Part shown: in pieces, positions 40,619 to 51,600 of the stretch
How positions within the stretch are numbered: the first letter of the stretch is position 1
How the letters are laid out: the number at the start of each line of letters is the position of its first letter
From: Yamagishiella unicocca
Taxonomy: Eukaryota; Chlorophyta; Chlorophyceae; Chlamydomonadales; Volvocaceae
Length of the DNA stretch: 64,000 nucleotides
Direction of reading: 5' to 3'
Assembly (NCBI GenBank): GCA_003116995.1
Contig: BDSL01000101.1
Coordinates: 248,001 to 312,000 of the forward strand
Translations under genes and position numbers: made by a program
The notes under the pieces: model-generated
What the model saw: the letters and a program-made list of their open reading frames with translations, nothing else
The model's database searches: none
Told to the model about the DNA's origin: nothing

Positions 40619-40623
40619 TGTAA
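40619..40623 (+). terminator. Candidate TGTAA polyadenylation motif
   Basis: TGTAA 376 bp after the stop of the 39350-40243 gene. An oppositely oriented TTACA for the converging LRAT-like gene lies at 40631-40635, so the two transcripts may overlap tail to tail. Confidence 0.45.
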
Positions 40624-40889
40624 AATACCTTTACATACCCCTTCTTATAAACTATACACGCGTTAAATTAACACTCTTACCCTGTCACCCCGTCACTTTC
40701 ACACAAGTACGCGCATGGGTACTGTCACGTGTTTACCCTGTACGAAACTTTTAGCAACCGTATCGCGGTACAGGCTGCACAACGTAACAGCGTGGTAACA
40801 TGAGTTTCCGCAACCATGCTAATGACGCGGCAACGTGTGCGCATGGTTCAGGACGTGTTGTTTTTGACATGGCCTACGTGTAGCATAAA

Positions 40890-41324
40890 TTAGCATTCGT
40901 ACTCCTTCCACTGCACAACAAGTGCACTGCTCACTGCCAAGCTGCACGGGCCAACTCTCTCGCTCGTAGCTAGGACCACACATATCCCAAATGCAATGAT
41001 CGCACTGCCGATGTACAAGCCCGCGCGCTGCACGGCCTCCGAAAATGCCTCACCACAGACGCAGTGTGTGACAAAGGACTGGCAGTTACGACTGCTAACA
41101 TTGTAATGCTTTGCTCCAAGGAAGCTGCGTGCACGCCTCACGATGATGTCTGACGGAAAGACTGGCGTGCGCGGTAAGTCGATAACAATCTCTAGTGTTG
41201 TGCCCATCTGCAGGAACCAAGCCAGGGACGTCTCGCGCACTCGCAGCTCGTCCAGCGGCGCATCAAGGGCGCCATCGTCAAACCCAGATTTTGGGTCCCC
41301 TTTGCAGGCGCGATGCGATGCCAT
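40890..41324 (-). CDS. LRAT/NlpC-P60-like domain protein with C-terminal membrane helix
   Basis: A 144-residue reading frame from ATG 41324 (an in-frame GTG 12 bp upstream is unlikely as a eukaryotic start). VRETSLAWFLQMG, then FPSDIIVRRARSFLGAKHY, then NCQSFVTHCVCG, then SEAVQ matches the second half of plant/algal LRAT-domain proteins, in which the NC-E-H-F type motif holds the catalytic Cys (here NCQSF). A hydrophobic segment (LYIGSAIIAFGICVVLA) is a likely tail anchor. The family includes lecithin:retinol acyltransferase-like and H-rev107-type phospholipase/acyltransferases. The N-terminal His-containing strand usually needed for catalysis is not visible here or in the 700 bp upstream. 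It may lie in an exon I missed, or the protein may be truncated and inactive. Confidence 0.6.
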   Translation of the reverse strand: MASHRACKGDPKSGFDDGALDAPLDELRVRETSLAWFLQMGTTLEIVIDLPRTPVFPSDIIVRRARSFLGAKHYNVSSRNCQSFVTHCVCGEAFSEAVQRAGLYIGSAIIAFGICVVLATSERVGPCSLAVSSALVVQWKEYEC

Positions 41325-42033
41325 GTCGAGATCCACTAAACTCCGGGCAGGCGCTCAACTACAGCGTTCTGTAACTTGATGGAACGAATCATCCGGCTCA
41401 ATTGTACCGAGGTCTGGGGCCAACTGAGGCTTCCAACAGCCTTAATCAACCGCTTATACAACTAACGGCGGTCGACGGAGACATCACCGACGCCAGTGTA
41501 CCCTGACATATAATTGAGTCACCACGTTTCCGTTGCTCCAGAACCACTGATACGCGGTGTTATGTTCGGCGGAGTGGGCTGTAAAAAAAGGGGAAAGGCG
41601 TGTGGAAGGGTGCTGTCCCTCGTTGTCTTGAAACCTCCAAGCGCTGACACTTCGATGGCTTCTATTATACTCTTCGCTCCACGCTTGATTTACCCCCCGA
41701 GGAATGCTGGCCCATTGCCGCCGAGCAGATCAAGCTGTACTGCGTATGATATCAAGGATGTTGCACCGGTTCATACTGGTTCATAGCCTATTGAGCTTGG
41801 CCCATAGCCGCCGGTAGCCTTAGCCTAAGCCTTTACGTACCGGCTAGCTTCAGTACCGCTTTCATGAAGGGCAGCTTCCGTTGGTCGATTAGCTTAGCAT
41901 TCAATGCGTGGGTCGGGTTGGGCCACCACCTGTCAATCAGTTCCAGATTGACAGCTGTTCAGCAGGAATCACTGGCCGCTAGAACGATTCCAATGGAAGC
42001 CGGGGAAAGGCATCGAAAATTGATTCCTTTGAC
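41325..42033. other. Divergent intergenic region between LRAT-like and SdiA-regulated-like genes
   Basis: No supported gene in 0.7 kb. It should contain both promoters, or the missing first exon of the LRAT-like gene. Confidence 0.45.
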
Positions 42034-44626
42034 ATGGCATCTTCGTTAACGTGTTCTGTGGCTCTGCTTCTGGTGAGCGCATGCGCCGCGGCCGCCGTTT
42101 CAGCGGTCGAGCCCGCAACGGCGGGAGTGACCGGATGGCCGCTTGACCTGGAGGCCTTCAAGCCGTGTCGGCAGAATCAGACCCTGATCGGCGTTAGAAA
42201 CGACGCATCCGGGTTGACCATGGACCCAGCCGGTGGCTGGTGGCTGGTGAGCGAAAGGATCCTTCAGGAGATCAGGACATCGTGCATGCGCGGCAAGCAG
42301 CATTGCCTTGCTCCTTAAATGCTTGTCCTAATTCATTTAGGAAAAGCACTTTTTAAGCTAACGACGGTAACGAATCCTCGCGCCTATGCCACCCCTGGCA
42401 GGTGAGCGACCGCCCTCTCGCCGCTCTCCGGTACAACCCAGACTTTACCCAGCTCCTCCAAGTGGTGCAGCTTCCCGGGATTGCGGACCCGGAGGGTACG
42501 CAGGAAAACGCGTCGGTGGGGTGACATAGTCGAGCCATTAGTCCAGGATCTAGTCGTACAGGCTCCGGACCAGGGTGCTTCGCCGTAGGGCCCAATCACT
42601 GACTTACGCGGAACCTGGCCTTGTCATCATGTACGGGTCGGTTCCCTCACTCTTTTTGGTGGCGTGCTGCCCTGCCGTCCGTGGTGAACTGCTATCCCGA
42701 CCCCAGTGCCCCCTGCTGATGACCCGGTTCTGTGTGCAGCCATCGCCTGGATGGGTCCTGGGAAGTTGGGCGTAGCGGAGGAGACGCGGGACATAGTGAT
42801 AGTTGACCTGACCCGTGGGTCATCTGCAACAATCGGCGCGGTAAGTCATGCCGTTTCGCTCCGAGCCCACTGTATAAATGGTTGTCGAGTGACTTGCCGC
42901 TGCGAGGCTATCAAACGTCTTGTTTGACAAAGGTCTTGCCCGAATGCGTGCTTGCCGGACAAGGAAATGAGTGTGCCCAGCGCTGCCGCGTACGGATGCC
43001 GCCGCTGTTGTGTAAGGCCCCCTCTGCGTGCGCTTTTTCCTTTCTGCTGCACGGAAGCAGACCCGGGTGCAGCTACCGGGGCTGGTACGACGACTGAACA
43101 AGGGCATTGAGGGCCTGGCGTACGACGCGATTGGCGGCAACATCTACATGGCACAGGTGGGGCCTCGTCGGCGCGAGAACGAAGCCTTACGGCAGGCTGG
43201 GGACACGCGGTGCAAAGAAGCAGCAGTGTTGCCCGCCAACACGGCAACTAAAGCGCCTGCACAGACACGACACAACATACGAGTACTTACCGCTGTCAGG
43301 TAGCCGCAGGACGTACCGGGCGCGGGCGCTTGGAGCGCATTTTCCCTGCCTTTCTGGATTATAGTCTCACGATTCACAAGACTGCAGATGCCGTACATTA
43401 GGTTGCGCAAGAAGCTTTGCTTGTCTGGCTCGAACATTTAGTGACGGGGGAAACGTACCGTGTAATAATGAGTACTCAATGTGCACACCGGCAAGCCTGT
43501 CTGGTCACAATGGCTGTGAGCTATTCCTCGCAGGAGAACCACCCACAGGCCGTGTACCGAGTGGGCATGGACGGCTCTTACACGGTGCGCCCATTGATCA
43601 TAGCTCCATGTGGGCCGTACTTTGGGCCGTACTTTGGCCGGTATATCGTTACTTGCGGGTGCGGCGGGCTGCAGCCAGCGGTGCATCTCCTCAGCGCGCG
43701 CCCTCCCGCCCCTCCCCCTCACCTCCGCCCGGTGCTCTTTGCCCCGCCCTGCCGCTGCCGCACCTGCTCTTGCAACCACGACGACGCGCTGTGGATGCTG
43801 CCGCTCCTCTCAATCCGCCGCGTCCGCTCCCGCCCGCGCGCAGATGCTTTTCAACGGCACTGGCATGGGCCTCAAGGACTTCTCCGAGCTCACCTGCTGG
43901 GGCCCTACGTGCAGCTCCCTGCTCATCCTCTCTCAGGTATAGTGACGATCATAGTGTGCCGCCGGGGCGACTCGGCTCGTATGTAGCACCAGCAGTATGA
44001 CAGCAGTACTTGTTCACCAAAAGCAGTTTTGGGGTCAGGTGGCATTTGGTTTGCACTTGTCCACCTAACAGGGCAGCAAGCGCTTAGTGCTCGTGGACAT
44101 GCAAGGCACTCCGCTGTCAAGCTTCAAGGTTAAGGGCCTGTCTCGACCCGAGGTAAGTGCGCTGACGTGGTGGCGCGGGGTTGGCAGCTGGCGGGAGAAA
44201 GGGAGCAACCGGAGGCTATGGGGCACCAGGGGCAGTTCCATTCGTGCAACGCACACGTTGGCCGTCGGCTGACGACTTTACGGCCTTCGCGTGTGCTCAC
44301 GCATGCACGTGAAGGCAAAATATCGGTAATAATTGCAGGGACGGATAGCTCACCTGACGAGCACACCACACGGTACCTACGCCGTGCTGCCGCCATCCGC
44401 CCCATAGAGACGACTGTGCCACCCACAAATCAAAACCTTGGGGCCGCCGGCTGATAACTGCCATATTAAAAGCAAATATTACCTCCAGGCTCCTGCCTGT
44501 TACGATCGTATGTGCTGCTACGACGTGCTGCGCGTTCAGGGGCTGGCGCTCAGCGCTGATGGGCGCACCATGGCGGTGGCTAGCGAGCCCAACACCTTCA
44601 GCTTATACTCCGTAGACCCCTGTTGA
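42034..44626 (+). CDS. Secreted SdiA-regulated (YjiK-like) beta-propeller protein
   Basis: Eight exons in phase: 42034-42246, 42402-42495, 42740-42840, 43061-43156, 43534-43584, 43844-43936, 44072-44152 and 44540-44626; 271 residues. A signal peptide comes first (CSVALLLVSACAAAAVSA). The rest follows the SdiA-regulated family pattern closely: SGLTMDPAGGWWLVSDRPLA, LPGIADPEAIAWMG, LGVAEETRDIVIVDL, LNKGIEGLAYDAIGGNIYMA, KDFSELTCWGPTCSSLLILS, QGLALSADGRTMAVASEP. These are blades of a propeller with recurring acidic turns. The family is mainly bacterial; its molecular role is unclear, with phosphodiesterase- or phytase-like folds suggested by structure. In this alga it is probably secreted or in the endomembrane system. 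A TGTAA motif follows at 44946. The exon 5 donor (43585) is the least certain junction. Confidence 0.8.
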
Positions 44627-44945
44627 GCGCAAACGCCACTACAGGAGGATGCAAGCGGGTCAGCCGTGGATCCAACGGCTGGACCAGAAACCTGCATAAA
44701 CAACTAGTCGGCAGGCTTTGTGACGCCAGTCAGCAACGCTAATAATGTTATGAGTTATGTCTAGTCGACAGCCTTTATATCCGCGTCCCGAGGACCGAGC
44801 ATCTGCGCTGTTTAGAAAGTTCGGGTGCGAAGTTTGTTCGTGCGAAGCTGGTGCCGCGTGATCGGAAACGTGGCAGGGTTCAACGGGAATGCAGTGGAGT
44901 CACAACGAGCGCGCAATCGAGGGCTGCTATGCGACTTCATGTCAC

Positions 44946-44950
44946 TGTAA
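44946..44950 (+). terminator. Candidate TGTAA polyadenylation motif
   Basis: TGTAA 320 bp downstream of the SdiA-regulated-like stop and about 140 bp before the PPT1 start. Confidence 0.45.
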
Positions 44951-45093
44951 ATGTTGTGCTACATCGACTCTAATTCATTCACCGCATGACTTGCCAGGCC
45001 TGATCGGCTTCGAAGCCAACCGCCAACCGGCCAGGTGGCAATCCTAGTCACGGGGTGACACCGGCGAATGGCGCTGATTTGCCAAAAGGAATC

Positions 45094-47488
45094 ATGTCAC
45101 TATCAGTATCTCTTGCCTTGTTACTTGTCTTGGGGCTGGTTTATGACACCAGCGCACTTAGGAGCCCTGGGCCGGGGCGGCTAAAGATAGGCTTGGCCGA
45201 GCGCTTCGATGAAGAACTTTTTAAACCCTTAGGAAATGTGTCAAACAGCTTGCCCGTTGTTTTATGGCATGGCATGGGTGAGGCGTCTCGCTGCGCGCGT
45301 ATCGGGACAAAGCAGGCGAGTGGATCACCTGCCATGCCGAATGACCTTCAGGTGACTCCTGCTGTGCCTCATACAGCATTGGAGCAGTCGCCAAGTTAAT
45401 TCAGGCGAAAATCGGTGGGTTTATCCTGCGCCCGCCCGACAGTTTTGCGGGACCACTGCGCGTTCTCCGCCACAGACATCGCCATTCCATCAGAGTCAAA
45501 GTCCCTTCTATTGTTTGCTGTAATACGGTCAAAGCTCTGAACCGGCCCACCGATCCTCAGCCGCCACGGGTTTCCCGGCTCCCAGCATCCTGGCACGGTC
45601 CCCCCCTTTTTCGCAGGAGTGTTCGTGCACAGTGTCGCAACGGGAGAGGGCGAGCTTGGAGACGTCCTCAGCAGCTACTGGGGCGACGTTAACGACCAGG
45701 TACGACGTCAGCAAGGGTTTAGAGTTTTAGGGTTCGACGCCAGGAGCCTCACACTGCCCAGGCACCGGGCGCCCCTCCTCCGTCCTCCCGGCCAGCCTCC
45801 CTGCCCCCATCACCGTTAGGCAAGGCCCCAGCCCCAAATACCTCCGCGGTGTATGCACCGCCGTACATACCCTGGCCCCCATCCGCTCCCTCCCCCAACC
45901 GCAACCTCCAGGTTGCCCGCGTGTGCGCTCAGTTGCGAAACATGACGGAGCTGAGCGGCGGCTACAACGCGGTGGGATTCTCGCAAGGCGGCCAGTTCCT
46001 GCGGGTGGGTGGTTGGGTGGGCGGACTGGGGTGGGTGCGGGATCGGTTCGGGTTAGGGAAGGGGCCCCAGGGTCTCCACCTCCCGAACACCAGCTCCACA
46101 GGGGGGTACTCTCTCTTCTGGTTGGACGAGAAGCATTGTAGTTAAGTCGGCAGCTGCGCTGCTAGTGCTAGTGCGCAAGCACGGAGGATGGGGAGTAGGA
46201 TCGGATCACTCGGGCGCTGGCGCCGCTGATCCGCTCCCAATATGTCGTTCGTCGTACTCCGTCGTACTTTGCCGTGCAGGCAGTTGCGGAGCGGTGCCAG
46301 CACACCGGCGGGCCCCGCATGCACTCGCTGGTGACCCTGGGGGCACAGCACCAGGGAGTCATGAACGTGCCGGGATGCAGGTGGGGGGGCTGCAAGTGGG
46401 GGGGCTGCAGGTGGGGGGGCTGCAGGTGGGGGGGCTGCAGGTGGGGGGGCTGCCAGTTGGGGGGCTGCCAGTGGGGGGGCTGCCTGGCATGCGCATGAGC
46501 TTTCAAGCTTGCATAAGACCGCTCAGCCGCGGGGGGCCACCACGGACAGCACTCCACGGAGTGCCTGTGTGTTTATTTACCGTTAAGCCGCAAAACTCCC
46601 TAATCGGAATTTCAATAAACTGCACGGCGTTTGTGCGTGTGTGTGTGTGTGTGTATGTGCGTGCGCATGCTCTTCCCGCCCTCATGCTGCGTCCCACTGC
46701 TGCTGTCGACACCTCCGCTGCGCTGCCGTACCGCCGCCGCAGGACGTTGCCGCTCAACTCCAGCCACGGCGCCTGCCACCTGATGCAGCGCATGCTGGGA
46801 GCGGGCGCGTACCTGCCGTTCGTACGTGACCATGTCGTACAAGCGCAGTACTTCAAGGACCCGCTGCGGCTGTCCGAGTACCTGTCCTCCAACCCCTTCC
46901 TCCCGGACATCAACAACGAGCGAGGCGCCGCCGCCCGCAACCCGCTCTACGCCACCAACCTGGCTTCCCTGGAGCGCCTGGTGCTGTATCGGTTCACCGA
47001 GGACGACACAGGTAAATATTTTTGCTGTACGACTGTACGACTGTGCGATGGCGCCATGGATGCGGACGTGGGCGACATGGTGGGATCAATCAGCGGCCGC
47101 TGCCTCCCTCCGCGTGCAGCTCTGCTCACGACAAGTGGCGGAGTCGCGCCGTTTCTCGTGCCTCGTCCTTCTTCCTTAATCCATCCCAATCCCTCCTTTT
47201 CGCTCGCCGTCACCACGTGGCAACCCCACACTTACCCCCACCGCTTCCTCCCGCTGCCCCTGCCCCGCAGTGGTCCCCCGGGACAGTGCCTGGTTCTCTT
47301 TCTTCGACGGTGAGCAGCTGGTGCCCCTACGGGAGCAGCCCCTGTACACTGAGGACTGGCTGGGGCTGCGGGCGCTGGACGAGACAGGGCGGCTGGTGCT
47401 GGACGATGTGCCTGGAGTACACATGGAGTTCACCCTGCAGTGGTTTGCGGACAATGTGATCAGGAAATACTTGATGTCGGCGGCGTGA
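45094..47488 (+). CDS. PPT1: Palmitoyl-protein thioesterase 1
   Basis: Seven exons in phase: 45094-45277, 45352-45414, 45617-45699, 45912-46004, 46280-46380, 46743-47011 and 47271-47488; 336 residues. The ATG at 45094 starts a signal peptide (LSVSLALLLVLGLVYDTSA). PPT1 landmarks: PVVLWHGMGDSCCASYSIGA near the N-terminus; the nucleophile elbow GFSQGG with Ser134; Asp263 in FTEDDTVVP; His315 in PGVHMEF; plus NPFLPDINNERG and LYTEDWLGLRALDETGRL, which align well with animal PPT1. It removes fatty acids from S-acylated proteins in lysosomes, here presumably in vacuolar/lytic compartments. The full triad and complete length indicate an active enzyme. Exon 5 ends directly at a GTGGGGGGGCTGCAG repeat array that supplies several alternative GT donors. 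Confidence 0.93.
46380..46492 (+). repeat. 15-bp tandem repeat abutting the PPT1 exon 5 donor
   Basis: About seven copies of GTGGGGGGGCTGCAG (later ones CCAGTTGGG/CCAGTGGGG variants). The first copy overlaps the exon 5 splice donor, so each unit repeats a CAG|GTGGGG-like site. The unit is 15 bp, so use of downstream donors would insert in-frame residues. Confidence 0.85.
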
Positions 47489-47604
47489 GCGGCCGGGGCC
47501 GAGATGTCGCGAGGTCGTGAGTTCAGGTTGGCCGAGTGGCGCTCTCCCGCGGTTGGCCAAAATCCAACGCAGCCGGCGGGAATGCTTGTGACACGGCAAC
47601 CGCA

Positions 47605-47609
47605 TGTAA
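47605..47609 (+). terminator. Candidate TGTAA polyadenylation motif of PPT1
   Basis: TGTAA 117 bp after the PPT1 stop. Confidence 0.55.
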
Positions 47610-48453
47610 AATGGGTTGATAAAAGGATCCCACTGTCATCAAGTATTTACAGGGAATGGGCCCCCTCTCAGGTAGGGGTGGCAAGGTTGCACCGCCAGCG
47701 CTTAGTGGTGACGAGCAGCACCGAAGAACGCGCTACCCAGGACTAGCCGGCTACTCGTAACAGCCTCTGCTTCGCCATCCTGCCCATCCGTCAGCGCGCT
47801 AAGATGACTCAGGTGGACCAGGCCTTACTAAAGGCGCACCAAGACACTGCACGTACATCAATGAACGCAGTGTCTTGCCCAACACCAGCCGCTCAACATG
47901 ATGCCTGGTGTTTCACATCCAGTCCAAGACACCGACAAGAATGCCGCGTCCGGCTCTCTGCTAGGGTGCTCCCTGCCGAGCGCAACTCCCGCAACGGCCA
48001 TCACCCAACGAACAAACAAACTGAACGACCTAGACCCACCAGGCCCCACTAGCCGATTGAATAACCGGACGAGCTCCTGCCAGCAAGCCTGGGCTCTCGC
48101 TATATGTACACGCGAAGGACGTAACCCTCCTCGAATAACGTCCTTCTATAACCTGCCTCTCCGGGCCCTAACCTGCTGGCTCCGTGACTAAGCGCTTCCG
48201 CAAACATTCAGCACCTTTTCTTCGCAATTTGCGGTGCAAAAACAAACGCATTCATTCTACAATCATGCTCATCAGCACTATGTCAGGTCTCACGACAACT
48301 AATTTACCTCAGTTAAGGGAAAGAAATAGGAAGGCTTTAGATGCGTGACCGGATCGACAGCAGCCACGCCTCGGACGCACACCAACATCTGCGACATGGC
48401 GCGTACGTCTGTCCAACCCTCCGAAACGACTTTCGCGAGGGACGGCCCCAAAG
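47610..48453. other. Convergent intergenic spacer
   Basis: No supported gene between the 3' ends of PPT1 (+) and CYP97 (-). A small inverted repeat occurs at about 47841-47876 (arms AAGACACTGC and GCAGTGTCTT, 16-nt loop). Confidence 0.5.
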
Positions 48454-48458
48454 TTACA
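48454..48458 (-). terminator. Candidate TGTAA polyadenylation motif of CYP97
   Basis: TTACA on the + strand, TGTAA on the transcribed strand, 149 bp after the CYP97 stop. Confidence 0.5.
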
Positions 48459-48606
48459 TGTGCCATTTCTTACTTGTCGCCCTCCCTTGCTACGCCAAAT
48501 GCTCGCGACACATGCGCCTCACTGCTGCCCTCAGGGCCGAGAATGCAACAGCGGCCACCACCCAGCTGCTGATGGCCGTGCCAACCAAAACACGTCACCC
48601 AGGGCC

Positions 48607-51600
48607 TCAGCGTCCGGCCTCAGCGGCCGCCGTCGCCGCCACTGCCGCCGCCGCTGCCGCGTGCGGGCAGCCGGCCGCCGCCGCCGCCGCCGCGTGGGGG
48701 CAGCCGGGAGCTGCTCCGGACTGGGCGGTGGCGGCATCCCGGGGCCTAGGCGGCGGCACTGCGGACAGGTCCCGGCGGGTGACCAGCATGTGCAGCCCCG
48801 CCGTAGTGTGGATGGTGGCACCTGCACCGGCAGACGGGTCCAGGCAGGGCGACGGAGCGGCGTCAAGGGGGGGCCGCCGAGGCTCCTAACTAGTATAAGC
48901 ATATCACAAAGAGCGCAAAGAGATGAGCAGCTACTGGTGGCGCCGGTATCCCCTCCCTGCGCCAGCGCCCATACACCCATGATTTCACAACTTCGCACAC
49001 TGTTAACATGAGGTTCAGGTTCAGGGACAGCATGCTGAGTGATACCCAGCAGATCGGTACCCAGCACCCAGGGGCAAGCCGGGGCAGCTAAGCCCCCAGC
49101 CCCCAGCCCGCCCCGCCTCCTCCGCCCCCCGTCAGGTCCTCGTACCGGTCGTCGTCCCTACGGGCGGCTTGGAGGGGTCGGGCCGGAAGTCGTATCGTCG
49201 CAGCAGCACCGCTAGCGCCACCACGCTCTCCATCAGAGCGAACTGGTCGCCGACGCACTTCCGGCGGCCGCCGCCAAACGGCATGTAGCGGAAGTCGGTG
49301 TTCACCTCGTTTGGCTGCGGCCCGTCCAGAGGACCGAACCTGTGGGGACAAACAGTGTCCGCGCCGCCATCCACGCAATGTGCTTGCTTAGTGGTGTGCG
49401 TGTTCAGCAACTCGGAGGAGGAGGAGCGGTTTGACGGCCCCACGGCACGTACCTCTCCGGCCTAAAGCTCTCTGGTTCGTCCCACGACTGCGCGCTGTGG
49501 TGCAGGTTCCACACACTGATGAAGAGGTCCGAGCCGGCGGGCACCACATGGGTGCCGCCCAGGATGTCCTCCTGCGGTGCAGCCAGGGGGTGAGGGAAGA
49601 GCGGGGGTGAGGGAAGACGATCCTGCAGCGTCCGTCAGCCAGTCTGTCGGCGGGCGGGCCCGGTCCAGTTTGGTAGCATAATACGGGGGCAACCGCTCTT
49701 GACCCCATCCGCGGATCGAGGTGCAAGACGTAGGGCCCCCAGGACAGCCCGCCCGCCAATCCATCCGGCTCGCTGCTTTGTTATCGAGGACGTGAGTGGT
49801 GCTAGCCCCAGGGTCCCATCCGAACACTTCAGCTCCGGAACCGGACCCTACCTGCACTGCCCGCCGGAAGAGCACCGGCGGCTGCGGGTAGAGCCGCAGC
49901 GTCTCACACACCACCCGTGTGGTGTACCGCAGAGAGGGCAGATCCTCGAACGTGGGCAGCTGGTCCCCGAGCACCGAATCCACCTGTGACACACGTCAGC
50001 GGTACGACACGTCAGCGGTACGACACATCAGCGGCATGGCACGAACACTTACCCGTACACCACGGCGGCCACATCGGTGCATGTTTGCTACGAAACCGTG
50101 TCACTCACTATCCAGAGGGTCCCCGTCCATCCCTCCCTCCCCGCGCGCCTCGCCCCCCTCCCTATGGGCTCACCTCCTCCCTGATCTGCGCCACCGCCTG
50201 CGGGTGCTGCACTAGCAGGTGTAGGGCCCACGTGAGCGCCGCCGCGGTGGTCTCGTGCCCCGCGATCAGCAGCGTCATGAGGTCGTCGCGCAGCTGCTTG
50301 CTGTTGATGTCCTCGCCGGAGGCCAACAGGAACTGCAGCACGGACGCGGAGGTGTAGTCCTCGGGCGAGAACTCGCGGTCGTCGGCGTCGACCTGCGGCA
50401 GCAGCAGCGGTTGCAGCAGCGGCGGGTTTGCAGCTTCGGTTGTGGAGCTGAAATACTGCAGCGGTTGTGGAGCTGAAATACTGCAGCGGTTGTGGAGCTG
50501 AAATTCTGCAGCGGTTGTGGAGCTGAAATACTGCAGCGGTTGTGGAGCTGAAATACTGCAGCGGTTGTGGAGCTGAAATACTGCAGCGGTTGTGGAGCTG
50601 AAATACTGCAGCGGTTGTGGAGCTGAAATACTGCAGCGGTTGTGGAGCTGAAATACTGCAGCGGTTGTGGAGCTGAAATACTGCAGCGGTTGTGGAGCTG
50701 AAATACTGCAGCGGTTGTGGAGCTGAAATACTGCAGCGGTTGTGGAGCTGAAATACTGCAGCGGTTGTGGAGCTGAAATACTGCAGCGGTTGTGGAGCTG
50801 AAATACTGCAGCGGTTGTGGAGCTGAAATACTGCAGCGACGAATGCGTTGGTGATGACTATGATTATTAGATGAGACAGCTGGGTCCGCAGCACCTCACA
50901 TCGCGGGATAAAGATCCAGACCCAGGCTCGCCCTCCCAGCCCCCAACCCACCAGCTGCTTGCACCGTGCCACTAGGCGGTCCAGAGTTTCATTCACCACC
51001 GCCACCGCCGCCTCGCTGGTCCGCAGCCGCGGCACCAGGAGCGAGGCGCCCGGGAGCTTCCAGTAGGGGAAGGGCGCTGTGGAGCGAGACTCGGCCTCGC
51101 GAAGGACCGCATACACTGCCTGCAGGGCGACAGGCGGTGTGGGAGGGCCGTCAGGTTGATGATTCACCTGGGATGACCCCGGCCTACCCTCCTCCCTCTC
51201 CCCCTCCTCCCCTTTCTCCTCCTCCTCACCTTTCTGCTCCTTCTCCCCCTCCCCTTTCTCCTCCCCCTCCTCCTCCCCCTTCTCCTCCCCCTCCCCTTTC
51301 TCCTCCCCCTCCTCCTCCTCCTCCTCCTCCCCCTTCTCCTCCCCCTCCCCTTTCTCCTCCCCCTCCTCCCCCTTCTCCTCCCCCTCCCCTTTCTCCTCCT
51401 CCTCCCCCTCGTCCTTCTCCTCTTTCGTTCCCCGGTGCTGCACCCGGTTGCGCACCTGCACAGCCGGGTCGTCATGTCGCAGGGAGTCGAAGTTGTAGTC
51501 GAAGATGGACTTGCCCACGATGTCCAGAGACAGCCGCGAGAAGAACGACTCCATCTCCAGGGAGCCGCCGGCAGCAGCTGCGGCATCCAGCTGCGGCAGG

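Noticed and set aside
47798..48330. Short + strand frames downstream of PPT1
   Set aside because: No domain, no splice chain, and located in the convergent 3' intergenic region.
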